Part shown: positions 1 to 9,478 of the stretch, one piece after another
Position numbering within the stretch: the stretch's first letter is position 1
Layout of the letters: each line of letters starts with the position of its first letter
Assembly (NCBI GenBank): GCA_023665085.1
Contig: JAMPEQ010000006.1
Location: 1 to 64,000 of the forward strand
Direction: 5' to 3'
Origin: Bacteroides sp.
GTDB taxonomy: Bacteria > Bacillota > Clostridia > Oscillospirales > Acutalibacteraceae
Length of the DNA stretch: 64,000 bases
Notes under the pieces: model-generated
What the model saw: only the letters and a program-made list of their open reading frames with translations
The model's database searches: none
What the model was told of the DNA's origin: nothing
Translations under genes and position numbers: made by a program

Positions 1-2
1 CG

Positions 3-34
3 TGTGCCGCGCGCACAATGCGCACTGCGGCACA
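3..34. repeat. GC-rich palindrome at left edge
   Basis: Positions 3-10 (TGTGCCGC) pair perfectly with 27-34 (GCGGCACA), and GCGC at 11-14 can pair with GCGC at 20-23. The segment is far richer in G+C than the surrounding A/T-rich DNA. Followed by a + strand terminator, it could be the last helix of a structured RNA or the 3' UTR of a + strand gene left of the window. The identity cannot be decided from what is visible. Confidence 0.4.
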
Positions 35-53
35 GGATGCTAAACAATAATTT

Positions 54-82
54 AAGGGACTGTTTTGAACAGTCCCTTTTTA
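54..82 (+). terminator. Intrinsic terminator
   Basis: An 11-bp perfect inverted repeat (AAGGGACTGTT, loop TTG, AACAGTCCCTT) is followed by a T-run on the + strand, so it ends a + strand transcript from outside the window. On the minus strand the T-run is poor, but the hairpin lies just past the carB-dapF stop and may also act there. Confidence 0.8.
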
Positions 83-91
83 TATATTAAA

Positions 92-3000
92 TCAATATTC
101 AATTTCGCCTTTATAAACGAGATTGCAGTCACCTGTCAGCAGAACTTTATCATCTGTATAATTAACAATTAAATCTCCGCCTTTAAGCTTAACGGTGATG
201 TTTTCGCCCTTGCTGCAGTATCCTTTTTCAACTGCACATATAACAGCTGCACATGCACCTGTTCCGCAGGCAAGTGTTTCACCATTGCCTCTTTCCCATA
301 CTCGCATTTTCAGGGTGTTTGAATTAACAACTCTTACAAATTCAGTGTTAATTCTTTCAGGGAAGATATCAGCATTTTCAAACTGCGGTCCTATGCTTTC
401 AAGGTCAAGCATATCAGTATTTTCAACAAATACAACACAGTGAGGATTACCTACAGAACAGCAGTTGATATTGTATTCCTTACCTGCAATGTTTGCTTGG
501 TAATCAATTACTTTTTCTGCCCTAATGCTTACAGGAATGTTTTCAGGCTTCAGCTCAGCCTTACCCATATTTACTGTAACAGAAGAAACCTTACCGTTTC
601 TTGTAAACAGTGAAAGCTCTTTAATTCCAGATGCTGTCAGAATGGTCATATGATTTTTCTTAACGATATCGTTGTCATAAAGGAATTTTCCTACACAGCG
701 GATTGAGTTACCGGCCATTTTTCCTTCTGATCCGTCAATATTGAATATTCTCATTCTGGCATCTGCAACAGAGCTGTTTTCAATAAGCACAATTCCGTCA
801 CCGCCGATACCATGATGCCTTTCAGTAAATTCAATAGCGAAGCTTTCGGGACAGGTGATTATGCCGCATTGGTTATTAAAGAAAATATAGTCATCTCCCG
901 TACCCTCCATTTTAGAGAACTTGAGAATTCCTTTTTCTTTTCTCATGCAATTTATGTCAACCAGCTCTGTATTAGTCTGCTTGTAGCGTGATGCGATAAT
1001 GTCAGCAATAGCATTTGCAGTGTCAAGAGAAGTTATTGCTGCAATACCAAGCTGATTAGCTCTGTTGTGGAGCTTGATGTAGTCTGCAATAGACTTTTTA
1101 TCACTCTTTCCTGTATAAACAATATAATCCAGCTTGCCTGATTCCACAAGCTCCATAATTGAATTATCCTCACGAAGCTTGTTTACAACAGATACATTTA
1201 TGCCGAGGCTTTCAATTGCCTTTGCAGTTTCAGGTGTTGCCCATATATGTGCACCCAAATCAACAAGCTTTTTGGCAAGATTGACTATTTCAAATCTATC
1301 CTGCTTTGTAACAGTAATAAGTACGCCATGCTCTTCACGCTTATGAAAATCTGTTTTGAAGCCTGCAGAAACGAGTCCTTTGAATAATGCTTCAACAAGA
1401 TTTTTACCTACACCCAGCACTTCGCCTGTAGACTTCATTTCAGGACCAAGCTTTGAGTTTACGTCATTCAGCTTTTCAAAGCTGAATACGGGTACTTTAA
1501 CAGCATAATACGGTGGTGTGCGGTATAAGCCTGTGCCGAAACCAAGCTCTTTTAAAGAAGAGCCGACCATGATTTTTGTGGCAAGCTCAACCATAGGTAC
1601 ATCTGTTACCTTACTTATATAAGGAATTGTTCTTGATGCTCTTGGATTAACCTCGATAACATAAAGCTCATTCTGATAAATAAGATACTGAATATTAACA
1701 AGACCTTTAGTTCCCAGAGAAAGAGCTAATTTCTGCGAAATATCGCATACCTTTTCAAGCATCATATCATTGAGATTGTAAGGAGGATATACGGCAATAG
1801 AGTCACCTGAATGAACACCGGCTCTTTCAATATGCTCCATAATACCCGGAATAAGAACATCCTGTCCGTCACTTATACAGTCAACCTCAAGCTCTGTTCC
1901 CATCATATATTTATCAACAAGTACAGGATTTTCAATGCCTTGTGCAAGGATAATCTGCATGTACTGCTCAACGTCATCATCAGTATAGGCAATAGTCATA
2001 TTCTGACCGCCGATTACATAAGACGGGCGCAGAAGAACAGGATATCCGAGTCTGTTGGCTGAAGAAAGTGCTTCGTCAAGAGTCATAACACTTTCACCCT
2101 TTGGTCTGAATATTCCAAAGCGTTCAAGAAGTGTATCAAATCTCTCTCTGTCCTCAGCAACATCAATTGATTCAGCACTTGTACCAAGAATGGTAATATT
2201 GTTATCATCAAGGAATTTTGTGAGCTTAATAGCAGTCTGGCCGCCGAATGCAACAACAACACCCACCGGATTTTCACACTTGATGATGTTCATAACATCT
2301 TCTTCTGTAAGAGGCTCAAAATAAAGTCTGTCACATGTGTCAAAGTCTGTTGAAACTGTTTCGGGATTGTTGTTTATAAGAATAACCTCGTAGCCAAGCT
2401 CTTTAAGCGTCCATACGCAGTGAACAGAAGAATAGTCGAATTCTATACCTTGTCCGATACGAATAGGACCTGAACCGAGAACGATAATCTTTTCCTTGCC
2501 GGAGCTTTCAAGCTCTCTTGCCTCGCAGTGTTTATCATAGGTTGAGTAAAAATAAGGTGTCTCAGCCTTGAATTCTGCACCGCAGGTATCAACCATTTTA
2601 TAAACACAGTCTCTGTGATAGATAAGAGGGGAGCTGCTGATTTTTTCAAGTGCCTTGTCAGTGTAGCCTAGCTTTTTGCCCTTAAGATACATTTCTTCAG
2701 ACAAAGGCTGGTTAGCAATTTCTTTTTCATAATCAGCAAGATTTTTAAGCTTTGAAAGAAACCACTCGTCAATCATTGTAATATTGTGGATTTCTTCAAT
2801 AGATATACCTTCTTTAAGTGCCTTAAAAACAGTGAAAAGTCTTATATCATCCTGATCCTTAAGCTTTTCTTTGATATCAGCACCGTTAAGAGCCTTGTTG
2901 TTAAGTGTATCAAGGCCGATTTCTGCACCGCGGACAGCCTTCATAACTGCCATTTCAAAGTTTGGTGCAATACTCATTACCTCGCCTGTGGCTTTCATCT

Positions 3001-4123
3001 GAGTTCCGAGTTTTCTTGATGCGTTTACAAATTTGTCAAAAGGCCATTTCGGAAGCTTTACAACAACATAGTCAAGCGTTGGCTCAAAGCATGCACAGGT
3101 TTTTCCCGTAATATCATTTTTTATTTCATCAAGAGTATATCCAAGGGCAATTTTTGTGGTTACCTTGGCAATAGGATAGCCTGTAGCTTTTGATGCCAGT
3201 GCCGAAGAACGTGAAACTCTTGGATTAACCTCGATAACAGAATATTCAAAGCTTTCAGGGTTAAGCGCAAACTGGCAGTTGCAGCCTCCTTCAATGCCAA
3301 GCTCGGTTATTATGTCAAGAGAGGCTGAACGAAGCATTTGAAGCTCCTTGTCTGCAAGAGTTACTGCAGGAGCAATAACAATACTGTCTCCTGTATGAAC
3401 ACCGACAGGATCAAAATTTTCCATGGAGCAGACTGCAATAACATTTCCAGCACTGTCTCTCATTACCTCAAATTCTATCTCTTTCCAGCCTGCAATATAT
3501 TTTTCTACAAGCACCTGAGTGATAGGGGAAAGCATCAAGCCGTTTTTTGAAATTACTTCAAGCTCGTGCTCATTGTTTGCAACACCGCCGCCTGCACCGC
3601 CTAGTGTAAATGCAGGTCGTATGATAACAGGGTAACCTATCTTATCAACAATGTTTTTTGCTTCTTCAACAGTTGTTGCAATGTCACTGGGAACAACCGG
3701 CTGATTGAGTTTGACCATTGTGTCGCGGAACATCTGTCTGTCCTCAGCCTTGTCAATAGCCTCTGCATTTGTTCCAAGCAGCTTGACGCCCATTCTGTCA
3801 AGATAACCGTCTTTAGCAAGCTGCATTCCTATAGTAAGTCCTGTCTGTCCGCCGAGACCGCAGAGAATTGAATCAGGACGTTCTTTTTCTATAATTCTCT
3901 TAACAGTGTCTTCAGTAAGCGGTTCAAGATAGATATGATCTGCAAGTGCCTTGTCAGTCATAATTGTAGCGGGATTGGAATTTACTAGAACAACCTCAAT
4001 CCCTTCGTCCTTCAGCACTCGGCAAGCCTGTGCACCGGCGTAGTCAAATTCGGCAGCCTGACCTATAACAATAGGACCTGAACCAATAACGAGTACTTTC
4101 TTAATATCTTTATTAAGAGGCAT
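92..4123 (-). CDS. carB-dapF: Carbamoyl-phosphate synthase large subunit fused to diaminopimelate epimerase
   Basis: A 1343-residue protein with two complete enzymes in one frame. Residues 1 to about 1055 are CarB: two ATP-grasp halves (repeated GSGPI and IGQ..EFDY motifs near residues 15 and 560) and a C-terminal MGS-like allosteric domain from about 925. It makes carbamoyl phosphate from ammonia, bicarbonate and 2 ATP for arginine and pyrimidines. Residues from about 1060 to 1343 are DapF, which epimerises LL- to meso-diaminopimelate for lysine and peptidoglycan; both catalytic cysteines are present (C1143 in GNSIRC, C1286 in ACGTGAC). Met1060 (946-944) would give a normal DapF but has no convincing ribosome site, and no stop separates the halves. 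The start is coupled to carA (TAATG) with GGGAGG at 4138-4133. Usual lengths are about 1070 and 275 residues, so neither part is truncated. Confidence 0.95.
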   Translation of the reverse strand: MPLNKDIKKVLVIGSGPIVIGQAAEFDYAGAQACRVLKDEGIEVVLVNSNPATIMTDKALADHIYLEPLTEDTVKRIIEKERPDSILCGLGGQTGLTIGMQLAKDGYLDRMGVKLLGTNAEAIDKAEDRQMFRDTMVKLNQPVVPSDIATTVEEAKNIVDKIGYPVIIRPAFTLGGAGGGVANNEHELEVISKNGLMLSPITQVLVEKYIAGWKEIEFEVMRDSAGNVIAVCSMENFDPVGVHTGDSIVIAPAVTLADKELQMLRSASLDIITELGIEGGCNCQFALNPESFEYSVIEVNPRVSRSSALASKATGYPIAKVTTKIALGYTLDEIKNDITGKTCACFEPTLDYVVVKLPKWPFDKFVNASRKLGTQMKATGEVMSIAPNFEMAVMKAVRGAEIGLDTLNNKALNGADIKEKLKDQDDIRLFTVFKALKEGISIEEIHNITMIDEWFLSKLKNLADYEKEIANQPLSEEMYLKGKKLGYTDKALEKISSSPLIYHRDCVYKMVDTCGAEFKAETPYFYSTYDKHCEARELESSGKEKIIVLGSGPIRIGQGIEFDYSSVHCVWTLKELGYEVILINNNPETVSTDFDTCDRLYFEPLTEEDVMNIIKCENPVGVVVAFGGQTAIKLTKFLDDNNITILGTSAESIDVAEDRERFDTLLERFGIFRPKGESVMTLDEALSSANRLGYPVLLRPSYVIGGQNMTIAYTDDDVEQYMQIILAQGIENPVLVDKYMMGTELEVDCISDGQDVLIPGIMEHIERAGVHSGDSIAVYPPYNLNDMMLEKVCDISQKLALSLGTKGLVNIQYLIYQNELYVIEVNPRASRTIPYISKVTDVPMVELATKIMVGSSLKELGFGTGLYRTPPYYAVKVPVFSFEKLNDVNSKLGPEMKSTGEVLGVGKNLVEALFKGLVSAGFKTDFHKREEHGVLITVTKQDRFEIVNLAKKLVDLGAHIWATPETAKAIESLGINVSVVNKLREDNSIMELVESGKLDYIVYTGKSDKKSIADYIKLHNRANQLGIAAITSLDTANAIADIIASRYKQTNTELVDINCMRKEKGILKFSKMEGTGDDYIFFNNQCGIITCPESFAIEFTERHHGIGGDGIVLIENSSVADARMRIFNIDGSEGKMAGNSIRCVGKFLYDNDIVKKNHMTILTASGIKELSLFTRNGKVSSVTVNMGKAELKPENIPVSIRAEKVIDYQANIAGKEYNINCCSVGNPHCVVFVENTDMLDLESIGPQFENADIFPERINTEFVRVVNSNTLKMRVWERGNGETLACGTGACAAVICAVEKGYCSKGENITVKLKGGDLIVNYTDDKVLLTGDCNLVYKGEIEY

Positions 4124-5199
4124 TATTTTTTACCTCCCATCATGTCAATAAATTTGTCAAATATAAATCTTGTGTCAAGAGGACCTGAACAAGCCTCAGG
4201 ATGAAACTGAACTGAAAAAGCCTGCTTGTTCTTATAGTCAATACCTTCACAGGTGTTGTCATTGGCGTTTACATAGCTTACACATCCGCCTGCTTTTTCA
4301 ACACTTTCGCTCACAACAGCGTATCCGTGATTCTGAGAGGATATAAATGTTCTGCCTGTTTCAAGATTTTTAACAGGCTGATTAACACCTCTGTGTCCGT
4401 ATTTCAGCTTTGTTGTTTCAGCACCCTGCGATAGAGCCAGAAGCTGATGACCAAGGCAGATGGCAAATATTGGCTTTTTGCCGATAAGCTTTTTCAGCTC
4501 TTCAATGGCTTCAGTGTTTTCCTGCGGATCACCCGGTCCGTTTGAAAGCATAATGCCATCAGGATTTAAGGATAAAATATCTTCAGCCTTTGTGTCATAA
4601 GGCACTACGGCCACGTTGCATCCGCGTTTGTTAAGTTCTCTTACAATATTTTTCTTTGTGCCATAGTCAATTAGAACAACATTATAAATATGATTTTCAG
4701 AAGGGAACATTGCAGGTGCTTTGCAGGAAACGGATTTAACTGCATTTTCAACCTTATATGCCTTTGCTTTGCCAAAATCAACATTGTCAGGATCAGCAGT
4801 TATAACTGCATTCATAACACCATGCTCTCTGATGATTTTTGTAATTTCTCTTGTGTCAATATCGTATACGCCTACAATGTTGTTTGATTTTAAAAATTCA
4901 TCAAGGGTTTTGTCACATCTGAAATTTGATGGATTTTCGCAGTATTCTCGTACTACATATGCACTTACGGCACTTCCGTCACTTTCCATATCCTCATCAA
5001 TAAAACCGTAGTTTCCGATTAATGGAAATGTCTGCATAACAATCTGTCCGAAATAGCTGGGATCAGTAAGGGTTTCAATATATCCGCCCATGCCTGTAGT
5101 AAAAACAAGCTCACCTAAAACCTCACCCTTAGCACCGAAGCTTTTGCCCTCAAATATATTGCCGTCTTCAAGGCAAATGTAAATTTTGTTGTTTTCCAT
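4123..5199 (-). CDS. carA: Carbamoyl-phosphate synthase small subunit
   Basis: The 358-residue glutamine amidotransferase subunit releases ammonia from glutamine and channels it to CarB. The N-terminal small-subunit domain (about 1-165) is followed by a class I glutaminase domain with nucleophile C248 in AICLGHQ and the H333/E335 pair in QFHPE, so it should be active. It lies 23 bp after argF and its stop overlaps the carB start by one base, which implies translational coupling. An AGGAA sequence sits about 10 nt ahead of the ATG. Its place in the arginine operon suggests arginine control of the carbamoyl-phosphate supply. Confidence 0.95.
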   Translation of the reverse strand: MENNKIYICLEDGNIFEGKSFGAKGEVLGELVFTTGMGGYIETLTDPSYFGQIVMQTFPLIGNYGFIDEDMESDGSAVSAYVVREYCENPSNFRCDKTLDEFLKSNNIVGVYDIDTREITKIIREHGVMNAVITADPDNVDFGKAKAYKVENAVKSVSCKAPAMFPSENHIYNVVLIDYGTKKNIVRELNKRGCNVAVVPYDTKAEDILSLNPDGIMLSNGPGDPQENTEAIEELKKLIGKKPIFAICLGHQLLALSQGAETTKLKYGHRGVNQPVKNLETGRTFISSQNHGYAVVSESVEKAGGCVSYVNANDNTCEGIDYKNKQAFSVQFHPEACSGPLDTRFIFDKFIDMMGGKK

Positions 5200-5222
5200 A
5201 ATAACAGTTCCTATAAATTAAA

Positions 5223-6125
5223 TCAGCCAAGAAGCTTAACAAGTACAGCCTTCTGTGCATGTAATCTGTTTTCAGCTTCGTCAAAGATTTCGTCAGCGTG
5301 TTCTTCAAATACCTTTGCAGTAATCTCTTCTTCTCTGTGTGCTGGAAGACAGTGAAGTACCATAGCACCATCATTTGCAGCAGCCATAACTGAATCGTTA
5401 ATCTGATATCCCTTAAAGATTTTTTCTCTTTCTGTCTTTTCGTCTTCCTGTCCCATTGATGCCCATACATCAGTGTAAATAACGTCTGCATTTTTTGCAC
5501 ATTCAAGAATATTTTCACTGCACATAAAGTCGCCGTTTTCTTCTGCCCACTTTATGATTTCAGTATCAGGCTTGTAGCTGTCAGGGCAGGCAATAGCACA
5601 GCTCATTCCCATTTTTATTGCACCTACAATAAGGCTGTTTGCCATGTTGTTACCATCGCCGATATAACAGAACTTAAGTCCTTCAAAGCTTTTTTTGTGC
5701 TCTCTTATTGTCATAAGATCAGCAAGCACCTGGCAAGGATGACAGTAGTCTGTAAGACCGTTGATAATCGGAATAGAGCCGTATTCAGCCAGATCCTCAA
5801 CCTCTTTCTGCTCAAAGGTTCTTATCATGATACCATCAAGATAGCGTGAGAGAACTCTTGCAGTGTCCTGTACAGGCTCGCCTCTGCCAATCTGTAAATC
5901 TCTGTTTGAAAGGAACAGTGCCTGACCACCGAGCTGGTACATGCCTGTTTCAAAGCTTACTCTTGTTCTTGTTGAGCTTTTTTGGAAAATCATACCAAGG
6001 GTTTTTCCCTTAAGATGATGATGCTCAATACCGTGTTTTGTTTCATACTTAAGCTGATCTGCCAAGTTTAAAATATCAAGTATTTCTTTTTGATCTAAAT
6101 CCTGCAGTTTTAATAAATGCTTCAT
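5223..6125 (-). CDS. argF: Ornithine carbamoyltransferase
   Basis: A 300-residue enzyme that joins carbamoyl phosphate and ornithine to give citrulline in the cytoplasm. The carbamoyl-phosphate loop SSTRTR is near residue 50, HPCQ near residue 128, and the ornithine-side HCLPAHR motif near residue 260. Length is normal for the family. The start ATG overlaps the argD stop (ATGA), a coupled arrangement, and carA follows 23 bp downstream, so the enzyme and its substrate supplier are made together. Biosynthetic use is inferred from the operon; no arginine deiminase or carbamate kinase gene is nearby. Confidence 0.95.
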   Translation of the reverse strand: MKHLLKLQDLDQKEILDILNLADQLKYETKHGIEHHHLKGKTLGMIFQKSSTRTRVSFETGMYQLGGQALFLSNRDLQIGRGEPVQDTARVLSRYLDGIMIRTFEQKEVEDLAEYGSIPIINGLTDYCHPCQVLADLMTIREHKKSFEGLKFCYIGDGNNMANSLIVGAIKMGMSCAIACPDSYKPDTEIIKWAEENGDFMCSENILECAKNADVIYTDVWASMGQEDEKTEREKIFKGYQINDSVMAAANDGAMVLHCLPAHREEEITAKVFEEHADEIFDEAENRLHAQKAVLVKLLG

Positions 6126-7282
6126 TTCTCAATTACCTCTTTCAATATTTTAAGACCTCTTTCAAGCTCGCACATACTTATATTCAGTGCAGGGAGAAGT
6201 CTGATTTTTGTTTTTGCCGTAAGTACAAGCAAGCCGTTTTCAATGCATTCGTTTGCAATATCTTTTGCAGGCTTGTCGGTTTCTATTCCAAGCATTAATC
6301 CCATACCGCTTATGGATTTAACACCCTTCACATCTGATAAATAGCTTTTGATGTATTCGCTCTTGCCTCTTACTTCTTCAAGGAATTCATCATCAATTCT
6401 TGAAACTATAGAGCATGCACCTGCCGCACAAACCGGATTACCGCCGAAGGTTGAGCCGTGTGAGCCTGCTGTTACAGTATCTTTTACTTTCTCTCCAAAA
6501 AGCACTGCACCCATAGGAAGACCGCCTGCAAGTCCCTTGGCTGTGGAAACAATGTCAGGCATGATGTCAAAATTCTGATATGCAAAATATCTTCCTGTTC
6601 TTCCGTTACCGGTCTGCACTTCGTCAACAATCATGAGAATATTTTTTTCATTTGCAATGCTTTCGATTGCCTTTACAAAGTCGTAGTCAAGATTGTTTAC
6701 TCCGCCTTCACCCTGAACACACTCAAACATAACAGCACACACATCGTCTGTTGCCATTTTGTTAAGTGTCTCAATATCGTTGGCAGGGCAGTATTTAAAG
6801 CCGTCAGGAAAAGGACCGAATGTTGTGTGAAAGCTGTCTTGTCCTGTTGCAGCAAGTGTAGCAATTGTTCTTCCGTGAAAGGAATTAACAAGAGTAATTA
6901 TTGTGCTTCTGCCTTCACCATATTTGTCAAAAGAATATTTGCGTGCAAATTTAATAGCACACTCATTTGCCTCTGCACCGCTGTTGCCGAAAAATACTTT
7001 TTTCATTCCGCTTTTTTTGCAAAGCATTTCAGCCAGCTTAGCACAAGGCTCTGTATAGTATAAATTGCTGGTGTGCTGAAGCTTATCAAGCTGCATTTCA
7101 ACACTGTTTTTCCATTCATTGTCGCTGAATCCAAAGGCAGTAACACCTATACCTGATCCGAAATCTATGTAAGCCTTGCCGTTTTCATCATACACGGTTG
7201 AGCCCTTTCCGCTCATAAGTGCCAGATCAAATCTGCCATAGGAATGAGCAACATATTCATTATCAAGTTCTTTAATACTCAT
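6122..7282 (-). CDS. argD: Acetylornithine aminotransferase
   Basis: A PLP-dependent class III aminotransferase converting N-acetylglutamate semialdehyde to N-acetylornithine with glutamate as amino donor. Visible motifs are the phosphate-binding GNSGAEANE, SFHGRT, the cofactor aspartate in DEVQTGNGRTG, and the Schiff-base lysine in STAKGLAGG. The frame opens at a TTG at 7291, but AAAGGA at 7299-7294 is correctly spaced (about 11 nt) only for the ATG at 7282, giving 386 residues. It overlaps argF by four bases and follows argB by 20 bp. Related ornithine or succinylornithine aminotransferases look alike; the operon decides the role. Confidence 0.93.
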   Translation of the reverse strand: MSIKELDNEYVAHSYGRFDLALMSGKGSTVYDENGKAYIDFGSGIGVTAFGFSDNEWKNSVEMQLDKLQHTSNLYYTEPCAKLAEMLCKKSGMKKVFFGNSGAEANECAIKFARKYSFDKYGEGRSTIITLVNSFHGRTIATLAATGQDSFHTTFGPFPDGFKYCPANDIETLNKMATDDVCAVMFECVQGEGGVNNLDYDFVKAIESIANEKNILMIVDEVQTGNGRTGRYFAYQNFDIMPDIVSTAKGLAGGLPMGAVLFGEKVKDTVTAGSHGSTFGGNPVCAAGACSIVSRIDDEFLEEVRGKSEYIKSYLSDVKGVKSISGMGLMLGIETDKPAKDIANECIENGLLVLTAKTKIRLLPALNISMCELERGLKILKEVIEK

Positions 7283-7302
7283 ATATCGCAATTCCTTTCA
7301 TT

Positions 7303-8160
7303 TTATCTGCTTCTGAACATTGTTCCCATACCCTCGTCTGTAAGCAGTTCCATAAGAATAGAGTGGGGAACACGTCCGTCAATTATAAATGCTTTTTTTA
7401 CACCTTCACGCAGTGCCTGAGTCATTGAATCAATTTTTGGTATCATACCGCCGCTTATTATTCCCTCGGCAATAAGTGCAGGTGTGTCGCTGATATAAAC
7501 GCGGTGAATGAGAGTTGAATCATCATCCTTGTCGCGAAGAAGTCCTGCAATATCAGTCATAGATACAAGTGCCTCTGCCTTTAATGCACCTGCAATTGCA
7601 GCGGCAGCGGTATCTGCATTGATATTGTAGCAGTTGCCGTTTTCATCATAGCCGATAGTTGATATAACAGGAATCCAGCTTTGGTTAAGTATTTCTTCAA
7701 CAGCATCCATATTTATGTCACAGATTTCACCGACATAGCCGTGGCTTTCGTCAAGGGGCTTGCATTTCAGCATGTTTCCATCCATACCTGAAAGACCTAT
7801 TGCGTGACCGCCTGAATTTCCAATCTGGCATACCAAATCCTTGTTTACTTTTCCTGCAAGCACCATTTGAACAACATCTACAGTCTCTTTGTCAGTAACT
7901 CTGAGTCCGTCTGCAAATTTGCTTTCAATATTCATTTTTTCAAGAGTTTTGTTGATTGCCGGACCTCCGCCGTGAACAAGCACAACCTTAATTCCTACAG
8001 TTGTGAGAAGTACTAAGTCATGCATAACGGCTGCTTTAAGCTCTTCGTTAATCATTGCATTACCGCCGTATTTTACAACAACTGTTTTTTTTCTGTATTT
8101 TTGTATGTGGGGCAGAGCGTGAGCAATTACCTCTGCCTTTTGCTGATTATCAATGTTCAT
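7303..8160 (-). CDS. argB: N-acetylglutamate kinase
   Basis: A 285-residue amino-acid kinase that phosphorylates N-acetylglutamate, the second step of arginine synthesis. The N-terminal KYGGNAM and VLVHGGGPAIN glycine-rich segments bind ATP and substrate, and LRVTD and the later NINADTAAAAIA segment are typical of ArgB. In pathways that use ArgJ, ArgB is often the arginine feedback point. A GGAG precedes the ATG by about 8 nt. It sits between argJ and argD in pathway order. Confidence 0.95.
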   Translation of the reverse strand: MNIDNQQKAEVIAHALPHIQKYRKKTVVVKYGGNAMINEELKAAVMHDLVLLTTVGIKVVLVHGGGPAINKTLEKMNIESKFADGLRVTDKETVDVVQMVLAGKVNKDLVCQIGNSGGHAIGLSGMDGNMLKCKPLDESHGYVGEICDINMDAVEEILNQSWIPVISTIGYDENGNCYNINADTAAAAIAGALKAEALVSMTDIAGLLRDKDDDSTLIHRVYISDTPALIAEGIISGGMIPKIDSMTQALREGVKKAFIIDGRVPHSILMELLTDEGMGTMFRSR

Positions 8161-8209
8161 TTTATTTCTCCGAATTTAATATTTATTCTAAACTTATTGA
8201 ATTGACCGA

Positions 8210-9457
8210 TTAGGTTCTGTAGTCTCCGTTGATTTTTACATAATCGTATGTTAAATCACAGCCCCATGCAGTTGCATCAGCGTCACCGTCGTTGAGATTT
8301 ATATCAATATATATTTCATCTGCAGAAAGTACGGAAGATGCTTTTTCTTCACTGAATTCAATTCCTGCACCGTTACGGCAAACTGACACAGTTCCGTTTT
8401 CTGATCTTAAATCAACGTCAACCTTGTTTATGTCAAATTCCGCATTAGCATATCCTATAGCACAGAGAACTCTTCCCCAGTTTGCATCCTCACCGAACAT
8501 AGCTGCTTTGAAAAGAGAAGAGCAGATGACACTCTTTGCTACTATAATCGCAGTGTCTTGATTCTTAGCACCAAAGCATTTGCATTCAAGAAGCTTGTTG
8601 GCACCCTCTCCGTCTTTTGCAAGCATTCTTGTAAGGTTAGCCATAACTTCATAAAGTGCAGTCTTGAATGTTTCGTAGTTTTCATTTTCTTCGGTTATTT
8701 CTGTATTTTTTGCAAGTCCGTTTGACATCAGGCAAACCATATCATTTGTTGATGTGTCACCGTCAATAGATAAACAGTTATAAGTAATTTTTACAATATC
8801 ACTCAATGCCTTCTGCAAAAGCTCACTGCTGATTGCACAGTCTGTGGTAATAAAATTAAGTGTGGTAGCCATATTCGGATGAATCATACCGGAACCCTTT
8901 GCCATACCGCCGAGATGACAGATTTTGCCGTTGATTTCAAATTCAACAGCATATTCCTTTTTTACTGTGTCAGTTGTCATAATTGCAGTAGCGGCTTCAA
9001 GATTTTTACCATAATCAAGATTTTTAACTAAATCCGGTACAGCATTTTTTATAGGCTCAATAGGAAGTATCTGACCGATTACACCTGTTGATGCAACTAT
9101 TACTTTTTCCTGAGGTATTCCCATTTCCTCTGCTACAAGTCTGCACATTTCGTTTGCTTTTTCTTCACCGTCTGCATTGCAGGTGTTTGCATTTTTTGAA
9201 TTTGCTATAACTGCTATAGCTTTGTTACCGCTTTTTTCAAGATTAGCCTTTGTAACAATAATAGGTGCTCCTTTAACCTTGTTTTGTGTATAAACTGCAG
9301 CTGCATTGCATTCTGTATCACTGGCATAAAGGCAAATATCATTTTTATGCTTTATGTCAGGATTAAAATTTGCTGTATTAGGCTTCTTAATTCCGCAGTA
9401 TGTACCGCTTGCCTTAAAGCCTTTTGATGCGCATATTCCGCCTTCAATATATTTCAT
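8210..9457 (-). CDS. argJ: Glutamate N-acetyltransferase / ornithine acetyltransferase
   Basis: A 415-residue ArgJ, which moves the acetyl group from N-acetylornithine back to glutamate. The self-processing site is recognisable in KGSGMIHPNMATTLNF: cleavage before the threonine after NMA makes the two chains and exposes the nucleophile (the family norm is ATM-L; here ATT-L). It may be mono- or bifunctional. No separate argA or argE is seen in the window, consistent with a cyclic pathway. A GAGAGGA ribosome site precedes the ATG, and argC ends 22 bp upstream. Confidence 0.94.
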   Translation of the reverse strand: MKYIEGGICASKGFKASGTYCGIKKPNTANFNPDIKHKNDICLYASDTECNAAAVYTQNKVKGAPIIVTKANLEKSGNKAIAVIANSKNANTCNADGEEKANEMCRLVAEEMGIPQEKVIVASTGVIGQILPIEPIKNAVPDLVKNLDYGKNLEAATAIMTTDTVKKEYAVEFEINGKICHLGGMAKGSGMIHPNMATTLNFITTDCAISSELLQKALSDIVKITYNCLSIDGDTSTNDMVCLMSNGLAKNTEITEENENYETFKTALYEVMANLTRMLAKDGEGANKLLECKCFGAKNQDTAIIVAKSVICSSLFKAAMFGEDANWGRVLCAIGYANAEFDINKVDVDLRSENGTVSVCRNGAGIEFSEEKASSVLSADEIYIDINLNDGDADATAWGCDLTYDYVKINGDYRT

Positions 9458-9478
9458 TTTATTTCCTCTCTTTGTTTT

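Noticed and set aside
944-946. Internal ATG (Met1060) as a separate dapF start
   Set aside because: It would give a normal DapF, but the preceding minus-strand sequence has no GGAGG-like site, and there is no stop in frame before it, so a single fused protein is the simpler reading.
4690-5011. Plus-strand frames inside carA and other long genes
   Set aside because: They lie antisense within strongly conserved genes, lack ribosome sites and show no family features.
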